From: Gautieria morchelliformis
Taxonomy: Eukaryota; Basidiomycota; Agaricomycetes; Gomphales; Gomphaceae
NCBI GenBank assembly: GCA_015179125.1
Contig: WHVA01000370.1
Coordinates: forward strand, 1-64,000
Length of the DNA stretch: 64,000 bases
Reading direction: 5' to 3'
Shown here piece by piece: positions 10,801 to 18,539 of the stretch. The translations under genes were made by a program, and so were the position numbers. Under the pieces are notes generated by a model, which was not told where the DNA came from, searched no databases, and saw only the letters and a program-made list of their open reading frames with translations. Each line of letters opens with the position of its first letter. The stretch's first letter is position 1.

Positions 10801-12135
10801 TGACTGGAGGTCTAGTCGATATAAGCCATTGACTTTCGGTGCTTGCATCAATACTTTTCCAGCAGCATTAGATATTGTGCATTTCTGGCCACCGAGTCGA
10901 ATGTCGTAGCCAGCATCATCGCACCGACCGATCGAGACGAGGGTAGCAGCAATTTTGGGTGCATAGTATGTATCTTGCAACGTGACTTCTACTGTTCTAT
11001 CTCCAACCTTATTGGATAATACGAGCAGTCCTGAGCCGAAGGCATCAAAGGTACCTTTGTTGGCTGCTCGGATAGTCCTCGGCTGTGAGAATTGACAGTA
11101 GTTCCTCAATAAATTTGTGTGAGGAGTCATATGCGATGTCGTTCCGGTGTCGAGTATGACTATAACTCCTGAGGATGTGCTCAAATTGAAATTAGAGCAC
11201 TCGTCGAAATTGGTGAAGGCAAGATGCCCATCACCACTTTCCTCAGAAGTAGACTCTTCTTCGGCAACATTCGCTTTTGCTTTACCCTTCTTCTTCTTCT
11301 TGTCTTTGGCTTTCTTCTTCTGACGTGGTCCTTGACCTTCTTTACCACCTCCTTTAGCCCAGCAATTTTCGATGGAATGTCCAGGCTTTTTGCAGTTGGT
11401 GCATACATGCGCCTTCTGCGCCTTCTGGTCCTTCTTAGTAGATGAACCAATAAACACCTGCTCTTCTTGCGGGAGTGTTTTCTTCCTGTCATACTGAGCC
11501 TTTAGTACCCTAATAATATTATCAGGGACCAATGGCATCCCGCATTCTTCAAGCGAAGTTGTAAGGGCATTCATGACTGCCTCATAGGATGGTGGAAGTG
11601 ACGCAAGGATTATGTCCATGAATTCTTCTTCAGAAACTCTAGCTCCCATCTCATTAAGACGAGCATATAGGTCTTGGGCCTTGTCCAAGTGATCTCTCAA
11701 GTCTCCATCCTCAGGACATCTCATACTGCGGAGTTGTCTCTGCAGGCTGGTGAGGACCATCTTGGGCTTTTTGGTCATTTCATTGACCAGTGCATCCCAA
11801 GTCTCTTTTGCTGTCTTCTGCTTCTGTAGCATCAGGGCTAATGACTCTGACACTGAGACGATGATTTGGGTCTTGGCTTGTCCTTCTCTAGCAAGGTATC
11901 TCTCCAGCTTCTCCTCGGCCTTATCCATCTGAGTTTCCTCAGCTTCTGTTAGAATATGGCCTGGGGGCATGACTGGAGGATCAGGAGGTCGAGTGACTCT
12001 CCCTTCTACATGCTTGAGCAAATTTTTGGACTCGAAATAGCTGATGAGAGTGGCTCGCCACAATGGCCAATTACTTCCATCAGTAGCAAGCTTCTCAACA
12101 CCCAACAGCTTCTCAGAAGTGTCTACGGGGCCCAT
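7891..12135 (-). CDS. Copia Gag-Pol polyprotein (C2-A)
   Basis: This is a single 1414-residue Gag-Pol. Its order of Gag, protease, integrase, RT, RNase H is the Ty1/copia order. Visible motifs are a CCHC knuckle (C245, C248, H253, C258), protease DTG at 329-331, integrase zinc H460/H465/C494/C497, integrase D525, D588 and E624 with exactly 35 residues between the last two, RT AVDD at 1096-1099, and RNase H SDADW near 1268 and SDNQSAI near 1344. The start ATG is chosen because it lies within the primer-binding site right after the LTR and no in-frame ATG precedes it. It differs from C2-B at about 16 residues. One difference is SDGGGEY here versus SDRGGEY in C2-B, next to the catalytic Asp588. 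No frameshift separates Gag from Pol, so cleavage by the element protease must separate them. Confidence 0.96.
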   Translation of the reverse strand: MGPVDTSEKLLGVEKLATDGSNWPLWRATLISYFESKNLLKHVEGRVTRPPDPPVMPPGHILTEAEETQMDKAEEKLERYLAREGQAKTQIIVSVSESLALMLQKQKTAKETWDALVNEMTKKPKMVLTSLQRQLRSMRCPEDGDLRDHLDKAQDLYARLNEMGARVSEEEFMDIILASLPPSYEAVMNALTTSLEECGMPLVPDNIIRVLKAQYDRKKTLPQEEQVFIGSSTKKDQKAQKAHVCTNCKKPGHSIENCWAKGGGKEGQGPRQKKKAKDKKKKKGKAKANVAEEESTSEESGDGHLAFTNFDECSNFNLSTSSGVIVILDTGTTSHMTPHTNLLRNYCQFSQPRTIRAANKGTFDAFGSGLLVLSNKVGDRTVEVTLQDTYYAPKIAATLVSIGRCDDAGYDIRLGGQKCTISNAAGKVLMQAPKVNGLYRLDLQSPSAQAHMCLSAMEIHQKMGHISQKSLQHLLNHGMILGIELSSTGDRIVCDACIQAKIARKPLPREPRDRTSKFGDRIHSDVWGPARHLTIDKKSYYVSFIDDYSRESVIYLMANKSEAFSKYKLYEALMLRQRNVHIKALVSDGGGEYTSSEFEQHLAKQGTKHQLTVHDTPESNGVAERLNRTLTERTRAMLLESGLPKILWGYAIQHANYLRNRTHTRALPDKTPYEMIHHEKPNLKDIHAWGTEIYVKITQGDKLAARAKRARWIGISAQSHGHYVYWPDSHKVSVERNVVFDSEMKKGKVPIISIEESKLPTSKEEKKAIPASVPVPGRLVSEEAKIEEIDESAPEEYLEKLQPIQGVDDRPREAEPIRRSERIRQQQVQPAPSGPVTRSQTQRQTGAHMTTLAYEDVEDHKEVLFDQELSSEIDGISSYECAISAFLTDSQNNNKAPDLSQIEPSNADEALNNPMWKKSMDKEYEALIDKGVWERTKPPPGANIVGNKWVYLWKRNPEGKPIVPKSRMVAQGFTQKFGIDYDETYSPVARLSSLRIICAIAARNDWPIHQMDVDYAYLNATLPEPIYMKQPYGYESGDKGEVLLLKKALYGLKQSGREWYKRLSGEFHKLGFTTSATDGAVFYRRGGKGHVIIATAVDDLTITAENQSLLDEVKRDLAQVFSMKDLGEIHWLLNLKIERDWQKKTIAISQPAYIEKIIKKFNLEDAKTYATPLDPAVRLSKDQCPSTERGKKAMSKFPYRQAIGSLMWAAVATRPDIAFAVSLLSQFLENPGGTHWNAVKRVFKYLKGTKHYKLTLGRNRDGLMGYSDADWGSQSHRRSYSAYLFQIDGGTVSWSCQKQSIVALSSTEAEFVALTHAGKEALWMRHFISEIFQPLNRPIQVYSDNQSAIAITYGTQQHTRTKHFDIRLYFLRDIIKNQQAKLVYLPTKQMLADILTKGLPSPRVKILNEQIGIY

Positions 12136-12140
12136 AACCC
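12128..12140 (-). promoter_or_regulatory. C2-A primer-binding site, tRNA-iMet anticodon-arm type
   Basis: The minus strand GGGTTATGGGCCC abuts the LTR end CTCTACA. Its complement GGGCCCATAACCC corresponds to the anticodon arm of eukaryotic initiator tRNA-Met (anticodon CAU). The ATG inside the site is the polyprotein start codon. Drosophila copia and yeast Ty5 are known to prime from this internal tRNA region. Confidence 0.75.
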
Positions 12141-12632
12141 TGTAGAGGACAGGAATTATAGGCAGTAGGTATGGACTTGTTATTCAAAAGAATAGACTAG
12201 AAATCAATTCACTCTCTCAGTGAATTTAGTGGTCACTGTAAATATATTATACACTACCTAGAAATCAATTCACTATAGAGGATTTCTAGGTCAATAAATG
12301 CAAAGACTACTAGACTAATTTACTTGCCTCTCTCAGTGAATTTAGTGGTCACTGAGAGAGGGGGAAATGTGTTCCACTGCGCATGTACTACTACCCGGCC
12401 CTTTAGCGCCCAAGAGCTCGCGCGTCATTTCAGACTCCGCTGGGTGCAGCCGCTTGTGAAAGTAGGAATAACAAGATGAAATAGAGAGATAAGAAATGAG
12501 TGGAAAATTTCGAAAATAACCAGAGAAATGGATGCATAATACAAGAGCAATGTGAGAAGAAATTGGAAGGCCACACAACAAATTGGATATATTATGCTTG
12601 ATTTTGGTGCAGGAGCATAAATGCACCCAACA
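12141..12632 (-). repeat. C2-A 5' LTR
   Basis: This is the 492-bp partner of the 7380 LTR, shorter by the 6-bp GAAGTC deletion. It ends CCCAACA and is followed by target duplication GCCAC. Confidence 0.97.
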
Positions 12633-12637
12633 GCCAC

Positions 12638-12837
12638 CCCCAGACCCAGACCCAACCCCAGAAAAGCACATGCGCAGCGCACAAAAATGGGGCGCAGGAC
12701 GCCCCCACCCGCAAAAACGGTGCCGCCGCCGCACCCGCACACGCACACGCGCCGAAAAATGCAACCCCAAAACCAAATGCCAACCCCGCCGCACCCCACA
12801 GCCACAGCTGCACCGCACCGCCCCCCGACGCCCACGC
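12638..12837. other. Right flank of C2-A, GC-rich
   Basis: This is the continuation of the target locus beyond the GCCAC duplication, rich in CCCA/CGCA/CCGC strings. The plus-strand frame from 6930-7379 stays open through it. Homology to the G1 chromovirus begins at about 12838 (compare 39105-39118), so this is a junction between host-like DNA and a truncated gypsy element. Confidence 0.4.
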
Positions 12838-13765
12838 ACATGACAGATGCATCTAGCGGTGCCTGGGGAGGTTGCATGGCTTGCCCACCCCCAGAGCTCT
12901 AGATAGCTATCTAGGGCTTCAAGATCCTTGCACGACGACATGGGTCCCCATGTCATGTCGCCTAGGGTCCAGCAGACCTGGAACTCCAGGTCCATCGAGT
13001 TTATCCATTGATGTGCGATAATCTCGTCGATGAGCCACTCCTCATCGTCATTCGCTCCAAAGTCATAAAATGACTTGGCCTCACGATGAGAGAACAATTC
13101 GTCGTTGTTAGCCTCGTATCGTTGTATGAGGCTTGAATGGAAGACCGGTGATATACGATGGCTTTTCAGCTCGTTGGGAAGCTCAAGGGTCACTGTCGAG
13201 GCATCGTTATGCGCCTCGATGATGCGGTATGGTCCAATGTACTGTGGGACAAGTTTTCTGGCTCTTCCTTTCGGTACAGTCAGGTTTTGGGTCAAGAGGT
13301 AGACACGGTCATTGGCCGCGTACCTGTCGCTCGCCGTACATTTCTTGTTTGCATGAAACATTTGCGTCACTCGATGCTCTATGATTGCATCGTGTGCCGC
13401 CATCAGGTTCCATCTGGCCTGATGTGCAAACCGGGCTACCCCTTTAAACGGGATGTCCATGGCTATGGGGAGGTCTATCCGCGGTATATAGCCTTGGTTC
13501 AGCCCAAAGGGCGCGAACCCTGTGGTCGCGCTGACGTTGCTGTTGAGGGCGACCTCAACCATTGGGCATTTCAACGCCCAATCCTTCTGATTGTCCCTGA
13601 CGACCGCATGCAATATTTGTCTGATTGAGCGGTTTGCGCGCTCGGTCGCTCCATCCGTTTGGGGATGGAAGGCAGTTGACATGAGGAGCTTGGTCCCCAT
13701 GAGTCGCTGTAGTTCACGCCAGAAGATTGACGTGAACTTCGAGTCTCTATCCGAGATGATGGAGT
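12838..13765 (-). pseudogene. G1 chromovirus Pol: integrase C-terminus and chromodomain
   Basis: On the minus strand the frame carries [19 protein letters not shown] (integrase Glu region), [14 protein letters not shown] and [15 protein letters not shown] (GPY/F-like module). It then has a C-terminal chromodomain-like segment ([29 protein letters not shown]). It matches the plus-strand copy at 38256-39104. The upstream integrase core resumes at 14802 after an inserted LTR. The element end is missing on the left. Confidence 0.88.
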
Positions 13766-14796
13766 TGTCAAGATTGGTTTTTAGGCGTTAATATCATGTA
13801 TTAGTGAACACAGCGAATGCCTGAATACCTTGTGCGAATAAGTATGCTGTTCGGTGAATAGGTGAACCAATAAATGTTCACAAGATAAGAGGGCTGCCCA
13901 AGCGGAGCTCGCCCTATCTACAGTGGTAGCGAAACAGCCCGTGGCACTTGACGATGTAACGTACAAGGTGTCACTGAAGGGTTGTCTAAGTAGTGACAAT
14001 CCCTTCGCTGGTGAAGGTGCTCCTTCGGAGCCCTTCGCTGTCAGCACAGAAAATAGTTCGAAGGCTAAGGTAACAAAGATGAAGTATGAGAACTCACCAG
14101 TGATGCCTAAGTCCTCTTCTGGTCGAAGATAGAAATCTCCAGGAGAAGGCTCAAGACGATGATAACAGCGAGGTCAAGTTTGCACAAGATGGACAACGTA
14201 TGATAATTGAACTGAGGAATATACATGCGAATGCAAACTACTTATATCAAATGCTCGTAAGGTATCAGCAAATAGGAAAGAGGCCGTCGTGAGTCAGGGT
14301 TGGATAGGGGTGCGCAGTCATGATACTAAGTAGATGGAATAAACATACAATAGAGTGAGGGAAGAGTGCGAACATGAAACAATGGAGTGTAAAGGTGGTG
14401 AAGGCACTTATGTATGAAACCATGTCTTGGGACCTGCATACATGCTACCCTGCACGGACTCTTCGTCTACTGGGTTGATCCCACATGACCTATGGAAGGG
14501 ACGTCCCGCGAACACACTTTGGCCATATGAACACCCAAAGGGGTTGGATTAAGAAGATGATGGGGTTAGTGATGAACCATCACACCGGGTAAATTGTATC
14601 GATCGTATTTGATGGCGTGCCTGCTGGCGAAATGTGCGAGCAGTGAATAGCGGTTCGGAGAATGGGGTGAATAGCGAATAGAATGGACGTCGAGGAGGAG
14701 TGGTCGGAGGGTGAGGCGAACTCTGGCGAAGATGCTAGGGAGTGACGAGGGGGCACGTAGAGGCAGCGGGGTAAGAGAAATAGACAGGTCATGACA
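13766..14796 (-). repeat. LTR-F solo LTR, copy 1
   Basis: This 1031-bp sequence begins TGTCAAGATTGG and ends GGTCATGACA on the plus strand. It is flanked by GGAGT on both sides (13761-13765 and 14797-14801). TG...CA ends with a 5-bp duplication and no internal genes identify a solo LTR. Sense is assigned to the minus strand because other copies place a TATAAGTA box in that direction. It interrupts the G1 integrase between the HGVP segment and the second catalytic aspartate. Confidence 0.9.
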
Positions 14797-14801
14797 GGAG
14801 T

Positions 14802-15541
14802 ATGGGACTCCATGGAGTCGAATGATTTCTTTCAGAAACAGCCAGGCTACTCCCTTGGCTGACACGCTCGTTGTGGTTGGGACGAGGTGGACATGCGATG
14901 TTAGTCGGTTGATGACTACCATCAGGTAGTCACAGTCATTAGATTTGGGCAGGGGCCCCATGAAGTTGATGCCAATTGACTGCCATGGCCTATACGGAAT
15001 GGGTAGGCTGTGTAGTAAGCCTTTGGGCCATTGTGGCCCGGTTTTCATTATCTGGCACTTCGTGCACAATGTGCAGAATGACTTGATGTCCAGGCTCATG
15101 CCCAGCCACCAATATGACCTTTGAATGTAGTTCGATGTCTTCAGATGGCTGTAGTGACCGACTATCTGGTGTGCTCGATTCGATGATTATTTCGATCAGC
15201 TTCCTTCCCCCCTGAAGAACAGATCGGGGGATGGCGATGATGTCTCTCTTGAGCTGATTCTTAGTCCAGATCAGCCCGTCCCGGATTCCGAATCTTGGGT
15301 GCGCGTCCGGGTGCTCCATGATCTTTGAGAACATGGTGTCCCTATGGTACACATCTCATAAGACCTTGGACAGGTCTATGCCTTGTTCAATGCTCGGGTG
15401 CAGGGACACACCATAGTTACCTGCGGCGATGACTCTGACATCATCGTCATCGCCATTGCGTGATGCGGCACCATTTGCGGGCTTTTGTGAGCCCTCATTT
15501 AATGCGGCAGATTCCATTATCCACGCCTCTGTCTTCTCCGC
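14802..15541 (-). pseudogene. G1 chromovirus Pol: integrase core and RNase H/integrase linker
   Basis: The frame at 14566-15099 reads a zinc-binding end (CTLCTKCQ), GINFMGPLPKSNDCDYLMVVI and VSAKGVAWLFLKEIIRLHGVP, a gypsy integrase core. The first catalytic aspartate is replaced: INFMGP here versus IDFMGP in the copy at 37893. The part from 15100 to 15541 is more decayed and leads to the linker that continues at 28658 beyond the LTR-F/LINE nest. Confidence 0.85.
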
Positions 15542-15995
15542 TGTCATGACCTGTCTATTTCCCTTACCCCGCTGTCTCTACATTCGCCCTCGTCACTCCC
15601 CCTGCATCTTCTCCTGAGTTTGCCCCACCCTTCGGCCACTCTTCCTCTATGTTCTCTCCGTTCGCTGTTCGCACCATTCTCCGAATGACTATTCGCTGCT
15701 CGCATCATTCACCAGCAGGCATGCCATCAAACACAATCAATACCATTTACCCAGCGTGATGGTTCATCACTATCCCCATCACCTTCTCAATCCAACCCCT
15801 TTAGGTGTTCATATGGCCAGGATGCATTCATGGGACGTCCTACCCGTAGGTCATGTGGGATCAACCCAGCAGATGAAGAGTCCGTGCAGGGTGGTGTATA
15901 TGCGGGTCCCAAGGCGTATTTCCATACATAGGTGCATTCACCCTCTTTCCTCTCTGTTGTTTCATGTTCGCACCCTTCTTCCATTCTATTGTATG
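15542..15995 (+). repeat. LTR-F solo LTR, copy 2, left part
   Basis: It starts TGTCATGACC after target copy TCCGC (15537-15541). The sequence stops at GTATG where the poly(T) of LINE A begins, and the LTR resumes at 27683. Its final end is at 28652, followed by the second TCCGC. The 454 bp here are the 5' part of the LTR. Confidence 0.92.
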
Positions 15996-16012
15996 TTTTT
16001 TTTTTTTTTTTT
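15996..16012 (-). other. Poly(A) tail of LINE A
   Basis: Seventeen consecutive T on the plus strand correspond to an A tail on the element strand, set flush against the left target-site copy. Confidence 0.9.
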
Positions 16013-16479
16013 CCATTAATATCCATTGAGTGTGCTCATGTAGGATAATACAAACTTGTAGCTAGCGAGAGTCCATTATCAGGTTCCGAGACATTGGCCC
16101 TAAGGCGGGGGGTCCCAAACCGGACTACCACCCTATGAGAGGTATTATCTGGAAAATGTTCTAGTGTAAGTAAATTAAAATAATGGGCGCGGGCATCTCC
16201 CGTAACGCAGTCAAAGCGGGTGTTGTATATACATGAAAAAGGCCATGCATGGAAGCAAAGGAGTTCTGGAGCCAGGCAGTCTACAGGAGCGGCGAGGGCA
16301 TGGAACGTGCGGGGTATGTGTGTGGGCAGGAGCGGTGGGCAGGCGAGCGAGCGGGGCATGTGTGGGAGCGGATTGGCGAGCTGGCAAACGGGCCATGTAG
16401 GCGAGCATGCAGGCATGCGGGCATTCGAGCAGGGTGCGCTGTGTACGGGTGGCCGAACATGATCTGTTACTTCAAAGGT

Positions 16480-18023
16480 TTAATTATGGGTCTCGACTTG
16501 GAGGGGGGGTTTTGGGTTTGGGTCAGTGTGAAAGTGTCGAGTCGTGTAGATGTAACCTAACAGGTGCTCAATGCATTCTGGATCAGAAAGGAGTTTCGCT
16601 AAGTCGAGCGCGTCACACCTCAGCATGTTGATCAGGGGCTGGTGATGCTTCGCATGGGCTATGCAGGTGAGAAGGAAGTGGCGGACCATTTCTTCTTTCT
16701 GGTTGCAGGAGGGGCACAGCGGGGTGCCTACTACTCCCATTGTATGAAGTCTGTTTAGCTGTGCATGTCCTGTCCACAGCTGTACCAGGATGCTTGACTG
16801 CCGACGAGTGAGTGTGGCAGCTATCTTGCGACAGTCAGCTGATGGCGCCTTTGGGTTGATGGCTTGGAACCTGTGATAGCGTGGGGAGTTAGCGAACATA
16901 GTGTGGCTTCTTTCTCTAAGCTGTCTGTTGTGAGTCATTCTGAGCGCCGCTTTACTTATCGGTAGCGGCGTGTGCAATATATCTGGGATGGTGTAGGCTG
17001 GACTGCTGCAGCCTTCCGCTGCACGCTTGGCCAACCTATCTGCCATTTCTTTACCTTTTATGCCCTTATGACCCGGTATCCAGTACACCTCCAGCGGGAT
17101 GCCTCGGTGCCACTTAGCAACGTCACTCATCTGTTGGAGGAAATGGCCAACGAGATACTGCCCTGGGGCACTCTGGAAGCTGTGGAGGTCTTTTATCGCT
17201 GCCTGATTGTTGACCGCGATCATGGCATCCTCTATATAATCCAGCTCTTGGATCATGGCTGCTGCAAGGATGAGCCTCATGAGTTCGGGTTCATATACTG
17301 TGTGTTGGGAATCCGATCCAAGATACTGTTGCATTGACCTGTGCTGTGACCCGTTAACGTATAACACTGCCGCTGCGCCTACCTCCCCATCGTGACTAGA
17401 TCCGTCTGTGTAGATCTTGAAGATGCTGTTGGAGGACTTGGTTTTGTTGTATTCGATAGTGTCCTTCTCATTCTCCAGAATGGTTGTGCGAACTGGGGCG
17501 CACCATCATGGGCCATGGCGGATCGGCCGTATGACCTCGGTCATGCCCGGTCGTAGCTTATGTGCGTGCAGCAGCTCGTGTAGGGGTGACCTGTGTCTTT
17601 TCACGTACTTGTTGGCCCTTCCTAGTTGTGGGTGTATCGGGTGGTTCGAGGGAAGTGATAGCATGCGAAGTGTTGCACCGTGCGTGTGTTTGTCGAGCCT
17701 GATGACCATGGGGAGCAGGTCAGCATGTGCGTCGAGGAGGTCCGTGGGGGTAGAGCGCAGAGTGCCAGTTATGTGTATTGCAGCCATCCTTTGAACTCGC
17801 GCCAGCCTGCTTACTGTTCCCACTGACCCTGTCACCTTACCTCCTCCTTCCCTTCTTCTTACCGGCGTGTACCATACATCCACCGCGTACAACATCTTGG
17901 GGATTCCGATCGCTAAGTAGAGCTGCCTCATATTCCGGTGAGACATTCCTTTTGTTGGTTTGGATGAGCGCTTGAACTGCATAATCCAATCAGTGCCTTT
18001 GGCTGCAGCATAGGCCGTGTCTT
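16480..18023 (-). pseudogene. LINE A ORF2: RT C-terminus and RNase H
   Basis: This is the downstream half of ORF2 after the C2-B insertion. 17506-18023 gives the RT thumb/connection (RQLYLAIGIPKMLYAVDVW, LARVQRMAAIHITGTLRS, KRHRSPLHELLHAHKL). A TGA follows RHGP at about 17503. 16480-17367 is RNase H: the frame upstream has TDGSS, then YEPEL (Glu) and YWIPGHKGIKGKEMADRLAKRA. A cysteine-rich C-terminus follows (CPSCNQKEEMVRHFLLTCIAH). The third position of the active site reads VNNQAA rather than the LDNQAA of LINE C, a likely loss of a catalytic aspartate. Confidence 0.85.
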
Positions 18024-18028
18024 CCTTG

Positions 18029-18526
18029 TGTTGGGTGCATTTATGCTCCTGCACCAAAATCAAGCATAATATATCCAATTTGTTGTGAGGCCTTCCAATT
18101 TCTTCTCACATTGTTCTTGTATTATGCATCCATTTCGCTGGTTATTTTCGAAATTTTCCACTCATTCCTTATCTCTCTATTTCATCTTGTTATTCCTACT
18201 TTCACAAGCGGCTGCACCCAGCGGAGTCTGAAATGACTTCGACGCGCGAGCTCTTGGGCGCTAAAGGGCCGGGTAGTAGTACATGCGCAGTGGAACACAT
18301 TTCCCCCTCTCTCAGTGACCACTAAATTCACTGAGAGAGGCAAGTAAATTAGTCTAGTAGTCTTTGCATTTATTGACCTAGAAATCCTCTGTAGTGAATT
18401 GATTTCTAGGTAGTGTATAATATATTTAGAGTGACCACTAAATTCACTGAGAGAGTGAATTGATTTCTAGTCTATTCTTTTAAGCAACAAGTCCATACCT
18501 ACTGCCTATAATTCCTGTCCTCTATA
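18029..18526 (+). repeat. C2-B 5' LTR
   Basis: This 498-bp LTR begins TGTTGGGTGC and follows target copy CCTTG (18024-18028). It ends CTCTATA where the 3' LTR ends CTCTACA, so the terminal CA has become TA. I counted about four other mismatches to 22790-23287 by eye. Confidence 0.97.
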
Positions 18527-18539
18527 GGGTTATGGGCCC
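18527..18539 (+). promoter_or_regulatory. C2-B primer-binding site overlapping the start codon
   Basis: GGGTTATGGGCCC directly follows the LTR and complements the anticodon arm of initiator tRNA-Met. The ATG at 18532 inside it is the polyprotein start, opposite the CAU anticodon. Confidence 0.75.

Larger units (their letters stand above)
7380..12632 (-). mobile_element. Complete Ty1/copia retrotransposon C2-A
   Basis: The complete element consists of 3' LTR, purine tract, single polyprotein ORF, primer-binding site and 5' LTR, bounded by GCCAC target duplications. Near-identical LTRs, an unbroken 1414-codon ORF and an intact duplication all argue for a recent insertion. Its target is the unassigned GC-rich sequence left of the G1 chromovirus remnant. 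Confidence 0.96.

Noticed and set aside
12342..12840. Continuation of the G1 integrase ORF into the C2-A LTR as a fusion protein
   Set aside because: The frame simply reads on through GC-rich flank and LTR after the chromodomain. The homologue at 39104 stops at the chromodomain end.
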